From Malurus cyaneus samueli (Eukaryota > Chordata > Aves > Passeriformes > Maluridae): a stretch of DNA of 64,000 nt. The DNA is taken from the NCBI GenBank assembly GCA_009741485.1, contig CM019214.1:50253284-50317283 (forward strand), given 5' to 3'. The notes beneath the pieces are model-generated. The model was not told the DNA's origin. It made no database searches and was given only the letters and a program-made list of their open reading frames with translations. This document shows, piece after piece, positions 58,301 through 64,000 of this stretch. Positions within the stretch are counted from its first letter, which is position 1. Each line of letters opens with the position of its first letter. The translations under genes and the position numbers were made by a program.

Positions 58301-58639
58301 TCCTGCACTGTGAATACAAACATAGCAGAAAATCCTCTTATAAATGTAAACCAACCAAAACACGATTCCGTAGCAGCTTCTTGTTTAGTAGGAAAAAATA
58401 GAGTATACCATTAATTTATTATGTTTGGTGAGAATCACAACAATCACATATTTTGCTGTCGAGAGCTGCAATTAAGGAGGGCCAGTGCTCCTTGTATGCA
58501 TCTAGAATGAGATTTAGAAATGTTTGCGTGGTATTCATCTGTTGAAATCCTAAAAAGGAGCCTATTTCCTAACATGCACAAAGATTTGATATCATAACAG
58601 GATTTTTGAGGATTGACAAATTAAATATTTCACTTGAGC

Positions 58640-59510
58640 ACTCATTTTGAAGTTGTTGATGAATTCAGAAGAGTTGGTGACAGCAGCAGGGTGCAGAGAG
58701 CCATATCCCTGCATGCACGGCCCCTGCTGCCCCACGTAGCCCTCTCAACCTCACCAAGCTGCAATCCCCATGCCCTAGTAGCAAAGAAAGAGCCCTCCTG
58801 CTTCAGGGCAGGGGCTCTGGCTCTGCACAGGCTGTTCTAGTGCCCTACATGGCGGGACAGCCGCCAGAACTGGGACAAGTTCCCAGGACAGCAGCTTGCC
58901 AGGAGCGGCATGGCATCCCGAGGGAGTGACCCAGCATAGCTTCATCATGCACACACTAATTAAAAGCTGCTGATTTTCCTGCTGGTCCATCTCAGGAGCA
59001 AGTTGGGGCAGGCAAAGCACCAGAGGCTTGAAGACCTTGACTGCCATGGTCACTGTCCACCAACCAACCACTTCACCCATGAGCCGCTTCTCTGGGAACA
59101 AACCATAGAATTACAGCGTGCACATCTCCAAGTTGGCTCCCTGAGTACCTGTAACTAAGAATTTTTTCACTCCAGTGTTTCAGGAATCTCCTGAATCTGT
59201 TTGTACCAGTCTGTGTGGCTAACACCTTCCCCCAAAAAGCACAATGATAGTTGATCAGAGGCATTCCTCATTCCTAAAAAATTAAATTTTGTTGGCATCC
59301 TGGCTGGGCGGCACAGCAAAATTCCCACTTCATTTGTTTGTCTCTCAGTCCTTGCCCAGAGGTTCTCAACTGTGCCACACCAGCTCTGGACATTCCAGCC
59401 CCTTCTGTAATCCAAGGCTCACAAGAAGTGTCCTGCGCACTCCCACACTGCCTGCAAGATCACACACCCCTCTCCTCCCCATCTTTTCATCCAGCTTCAG
59501 AAAACCTTTA
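58640..59510. other. GC-richer unclassified interval
   Basis: Composition shifts from AT-rich flanks to roughly balanced sequence with long frames on both strands. No protein family, CR1 landmark or LTR landmark is recognised. It could be an old repeat or a decayed gene fragment; neither can be supported from the sequence alone. Confidence 0.3.
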
Positions 59511-60140
59511 TGAAGAATCTTTATAGAAAAGAACTACCTACTGTCTAATCTAATCACACTGATCACAACAAATCAACCTTTTTCCCCACAGTTGACATAA
59601 CTGAGAACTGGATACCAGTCCATGATTTTCTTTGCCTGTGAAGCAGAAGTATCTAATTAAAGGGAAAAACGATAAAGATGGTTTTCAGTTAAATATAATT
59701 AGCCTTGTTAGAACATTTCAGTATTTTCAGAAAATCAAGTTGTATTTCCAAGGATGTTGATTAACCCCTAAGTTGTGGGGGGAAAATGAAGTTTGATGAT
59801 AATGTCTGGTTTCAAAAAGAATTTTTCATAATATTTTTGCTTTGAAAAATACTCACATATTGAATTTGTTAAACCCTTGTGGAGAATTGAAAAAATGCTG
59901 CAGATATGTATGGTGAAGCATTCAAGAATTCTTGAAATTTCTGCAAGGTATATAAAGCCCTAGAATAAGAGAAGTTGTTAAATGTCTGAATGGAGAGGGA
60001 TAGAAAGAGGTATGAAACATAAATTCAGCTGTTTAAATTTCAATTGCTAACTTAGAGTAAAAGTAATGACATCTCACAAAAAATTACATTTCTTATAAAA
60101 TCACAGCAATTCTGCTCAAACACTTATCAACATAAGTAGG

Positions 60141-60165
60141 NNNNNNNNNNNNNNNNNNNNNNNNN
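60141..60165. other. Assembly gap, 25 N
   Basis: Exactly 25 N. The right flank from 60,166 matches 44,569 onward, about 15.6 kb back in the contig to the left. A predicted open frame that crosses the N run (60,116-60,388) is meaningless. Confidence 0.98.
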
Positions 60166-61169
60166 GTGAGGAAATTTCCCCCGCCATGTGCTGAAGAGTA
60201 ACAGGAATCCATGATTCTTTAATGTTTTGTGGACCAAGGTGGGAATGCCCACACATGGGCCCTTGGGGAGGCAAGTTTTTTGACATGTCCCTTGCAGCAC
60301 TTAGATCTTGTTGCACCATCTCTGGGCAGCATCTGGGACCCTTTTGGGGAGGCGGGTGGTGGATGGGTGGGTGGAGTTGATGGGCCATGACACCCCCGTT
60401 GGCTGTCCTTTATGGATAAGATTTCCTGGGTGAAGGCCCTTCAGCTTGGCTCCTCTGGACCATTCACACTGCCTCCAACAGAGGCTTTCTCACCAACGCC
60501 AAGCCTCTCCCCTCCCCCATCCTTGGTGCAGGTCGGCTGCCCTGATAGGCCCTGGGCGTAGCTCCATCCGTAGTGCTAAGCCTGATCCCTCTGTGAATGT
60601 ATCTTTTTGCCCAGCTCAGATCTGAGTCACGTACCTATCTCCATCATAGGAGAGTGAGGGCTCAGCAGACCCCCTCTTCACCCTCGTCCTCTTTCTGCAT
60701 CTTGTATACAGTTTCATATTAGGCAAAAGTCCTTCAAAAAAATGTTTTAAGTCAGAAACAATAACTTTTAGTTCTGACATGGCCAAGGAAAAACTAGTCA
60801 TACATCATCTTTACTAAAATTAGTTTAATTTAGGTAAGTTTTGGGGGGTTTTTTAGTATCATGCAGTCAAAATGATAGTTCTACATGCATCTTATGAAGC
60901 TTCTTCATATTTCTTCACAAATTCAGGTAAAAATTAGTATCCTTGCTGCAGGATTTTCATTTTCATGTCAAGATTGCCAAACCACAAATCAAATGTGTCA
61001 CACTACTATTCTAATAATGTTTCGTGAATAGAAGACTCATTCGCAATTCAAATTCCAATCGGTTTTAATACCATCATGTCAATTTATTCATATCTTTTCT
61101 TTTCCAAGAAAACATACTATGAATGGAGAAATAGTATTATCTTGTTTTGAACAACCACAAACAAAGAAG

Positions 61170-61318
61170 TCATAGAATCACGGTGGTGAGTTTGGTTTGG
61201 AAGGGATATAAAGATCATTCTCATTTCCACCCCCTGCCATGGAAGCAGGCCACCTTCCACGAGAGGTGTTCAGAGCCCCATCTAACCTGGTTTTGATCCC
61301 CATGTGTTCGAGGTTGGC
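61170..61318 (-). mobile_element. Duplicate (noisy) copy of the CR1 tail
   Basis: Counterpart of 45,591-45,740. The tail repeat is damaged to TCATAGAATCACGGTGG. It is not an independent insertion. Confidence 0.85.
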
Positions 61319-61683
61319 AAATATTTTATCATCTCAACCAATACAATCTACAGATCTCACATTGTAAAAAAAAAAAAAATATTTATATCTAACAACATCA
61401 TTTAATAATTTATTCTGGTTAAACTTGACAAAGAGAGTAAAGTGATACACGAAATGCATTTTAAATATAAGATAATATAGTTCTCAGGGTATCTTTAGCA
61501 GGCAAAAAACATTTTACTGAGTTAAACTCTCACATTAGAAGCTGCCTAATGTAAAGGTGTGATTTGGAAGTGCACATGTAAGGATGCATTAGCAGAGAAA
61601 GTAATCAAATAGACTGAGATATCTTGTTGCACTATTACACACGATAAAGAAATAGAAGACACCGGCTCACAGTGTAACATCCA

Positions 61684-62302
61684 TGTCACCGTGTGTCCCC
61701 ACTATGGCAATTTATCAAAACCGCGAACTAAGTACCGACATAGTTACTCTTGTACTCCCACTGTCTGATGGGATGGGGAAGATGAATAAAAAGGTAAAAC
61801 CTGTGGTTCAGGTAGGAAGAGTTTAATAATTTAAAGTAAAAGTAAAAATGTAATACAAAATAGCAATATAAGAGAAATAGAATCACATTGAAGTATAGGA
61901 GTAATAATAAAAAGAGGAGAGAGAGAAATAAGGAGAAACCCGCTGTGGCACAATACAGTGACTGCTCCAACCAGCGACCCATGCACCGGTCACCCTGTAG
62001 AAACCACAGACCTCCAGGCCGACCTTCCCCCAGTTTTATGTACTGGGTGAGGATGTTTGCACAGTGTTTATGGTAATATCCTTTGGCCGCTCACATCATT
62101 GCCCTGGTGTGTTTCATCGTGGCTTCTTGTGTTGCCTGCTCACTGGCAGAGCACAGGAACCTGGGAAGTTTCTGATTTACCATAAGCCCAACTCAGCAAA
62201 AGCAGCATCCGTGTGTATCAATATTATTGCCATACAAAATCCAAAAGCACGCCACCTGTGACTAGGAAGAAAATTAATTAATCTCAGCCAAAGCAAGGGA
62301 CA
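61684..62302 (-). mobile_element. Duplicate (noisy) copy of the minus-strand LTR
   Basis: Counterpart of 46,106-46,727, with the same ends (TGTCACCGTGTGTCC at 61,684; AAAGCAAGGGACA ending at 62,302) and indels throughout. It should not be counted twice. Confidence 0.85.
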
Positions 62303-62537
62303 GCATGCTAAAGTACAACTCTTTACAAGTTCTTGCACTCACATTGAAAAGACCGATCCTCATGAGATATGGATTGCTGTTTTAAAATGCATAATGTTCT
62401 AAACAATCAAAAGTTAGTATGCCATGGATAGTTACTACAGTGTAATCATCAACTGTTTATAGGCCATTTGCAACAAGTATGTGTGCGAGTGATGAATGGA
62501 ACAGAACCTACAATTGTTATGTGCTGCTGTTAGCAAA

Positions 62538-62552
62538 GGTTGCATAGCAACC
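62538..62552. promoter_or_regulatory. Duplicate copy of the X-box candidate
   Basis: GGTTGCATAGCAACC is intact here although surrounding bases carry read errors, which confirms the motif in the underlying locus. Confidence 0.45.
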
Positions 62553-64000
62553 ATGAAATATTCTCCACTGACCATTAGAAACATAGTGTAAAAGAAAAAC
62601 AAAGGCCAAAAGAGCTTGTTGCAGCTCAGTTATAAGATTTAACTCATAAGGGAATTGAAGATGTGTCTGAGGGCAGAGATTAAAGGGTTATAAAGTCAAG
62701 CTTTCAAAACTCTGAAAGCAATCTTTTGCTGAACTGGTAGCCATTAACCATGCACATTACGATTTGCTATTAATCACAACAAGTGTGATCAGCACATAGA
62801 CGGAACAGTTATACTTTCAAAATTGCTACGCAGCCATAAGTATATAGTACCATGGAACTAATTTCTTTTGTTAACATGGATGGCGTGATCCATGATCATT
62901 CTTAGTCATCAAGATCAAGATGATCATGTCTCTTTGATAGGGGAAGCAGAAGCTGGGATGTGTCCTTCATTACTGTCTTTTTAGTGCCGTCTGTCCCTAC
63001 CTGCAAACAGAAGGAGAATTATCTCATCTGGTCTTGGTAAATTATTATGGGGGTCATTAACCTGTCTCAAGATTTTTTAACCAGATTTACTTCTTGCACA
63101 ATTTTTATTAAGTTCTTGATCCTACTAGCTTCATGTCTGTGCATTAATGATAGTCGAATTATAAAATATTCGTACACTGTCCCCGAGTATGTCCACGATT
63201 ACAATGCTGATGCTGGATCAATATCAGTCAAATATGGAGCCGTAGGTGTAGAGTGATGATAGCTAAAAGACAGTATTTGAGGTTGAATTAGGAGTTGCAT
63301 TTTGAGATACAAAGCCCAGATCCCTTACATATTTAATATTTCAGATTTCATATAAAATATAAGGTTATATTTATTCTTCTACTGTTACTGAGATCGCGAA
63401 GACGCAACGTTTACAGTTCCTATCCCCAAATCAAGTAGTATTTATTTGGTTGGCTTACTATAAATGATCACTTTTAAATTAGACTCAGTCTGCCAAGTTT
63501 TACATGGAAACAGCAGGGTCAAGAACAGAATCTGGAATTAAGCTACAGTGAGCCTGCAGATAATCAGGAGTGTTGGGCTTGTTACTAGCAGTCTCAATTC
63601 TTATAGTGGTAAACACATACTTTTGCAGCTCCTGGTGCTGGACTTTGTGAAAAGTTCAGAGAAACCCAGTGCGAAAATTAAACCCTTATCCAGGGTATAT
63701 TCAGCAATTTCCATCGGTTCTCAAAGGTAACAGCTTCCACACCTTTACATGGTTAGCTGCGGAGTACTGATTTTCACTGTTGCTTTATTGTACAGAAAAT
63801 CCATACTCAGTTATTGCAACAACCACCACAGCAACCGCTTCTTTTCTCTCCATTTTCTTTTTTTTCTGCGACACCATTTGCTTTTGTCTGTAACAACTCT
63901 TCTTTGTAAATGAAATTAGTTGTATTAATCAGGTTTTCTGGAGACAATGCCTCAGGAACTGGTGTGCCTTTCAGTGTCTTCCCCTTTGGTTGTCCTTAGT

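Larger units (their letters stand above)
53311..60140. other. Anonymous DNA to the third gap
   Basis: Mostly AT-rich with no recognised gene. Notable items are a T- and TTTGG-rich stretch (53,700-53,940), a (TA)14 microsatellite (55,273-55,300), and a GC-richer interval at 58,640-59,510. That interval has frames of 108 codons (minus, 58,775-59,101) and 82 codons (minus, 59,167-59,415) without recognisable domains. Contig 3 ends at 60,140. The counterpart of this block should follow in contig 4 beyond the window. Confidence 0.5.
60166..64000. repeat. False duplicate of 44,569-48,448 (noisy copy)
   Basis: Start of contig 4. It is collinear with 44,569-48,448 through the GC-rich block, CR1 tail (61,170), LTR (61,684-62,302), X-box (62,538) and downstream DNA, with frequent one- to few-base indels. 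The lengths, 3,835 against 3,880 bp, are nearly equal, so errors here are balanced between insertion and deletion. It is the same locus again; all frames inside it should be ignored. Confidence 0.9.

Noticed and set aside
60116..60388. 90-codon minus-strand frame
   Set aside because: It runs through the 25-N gap.

Overview
The window is vertebrate nuclear DNA, almost certainly avian. It is AT-rich and has no intact protein-coding gene. Its recognisable repeats are bird repeats: 5'-truncated CR1 LINEs (including the CR1 tail ATAGAATCATAGAATGG on the complementary strand at 45,591) and solo LTRs of avian endogenous retroviruses (1,606-2,103; 30,515-30,970; 46,106-46,727). I see no rRNA, tRNA, CRISPR, operon or prokaryotic feature. 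The longer open frames are chance frames, frames inside repeats, or frames in error-rich sequence. The setting is an intron or intergenic desert; I cannot name a host gene or the species.

The dominant structure is an assembly artefact. Three gaps of exactly 25 N (12,660-12,684; 38,782-38,806; 60,141-60,165) divide the window into four pieces, and the sequence on the two sides of each gap overlaps instead of abutting. Bases 1-12,659 recur as 16,102-29,191. Bases 32,419-38,781 recur as 38,807 to about 43,300. Bases 44,569-48,448 recur as 60,166-64,000. In each pair one copy is clean and the other is full of small insertions and deletions, like raw long-read sequence attached to a contig end. 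The non-redundant order is: 12,685-16,101 (a noisy version of DNA lying before base 1), 1-12,659, 29,192-32,418, then 38,807-60,140. That is about 37 kb of locus plus 3.4 kb of noisy upstream DNA; about 23 kb of the window is redundant.

After collapsing the duplicates the locus reads as follows. There is unique AT-rich DNA with a plus-strand solo LTR (1.6-2.1 kb) and a plus-strand CR1 (5.8-6.4 kb). A minus-strand CR1 (29.5 kb) and an LTR with an inverted partner fragment (30.4-31.0 kb) follow. Next come two GC-rich unclassified blocks (40.9-41.2 and 44.4-45.1 kb), minus-strand CR1 tails (43.6 and 45.6 kb) and a minus-strand LTR (46.1-46.7 kb). A possibly regulatory stretch with a palindromic RFX-type X-box lies at 46.97 kb. 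A CR1-rich interval (48.9-53.3 kb) and mostly anonymous DNA to 60.1 kb complete it. No new biological system was found. The most useful results are the three false duplications, the repeat map, and a few weak exon and enhancer candidates.
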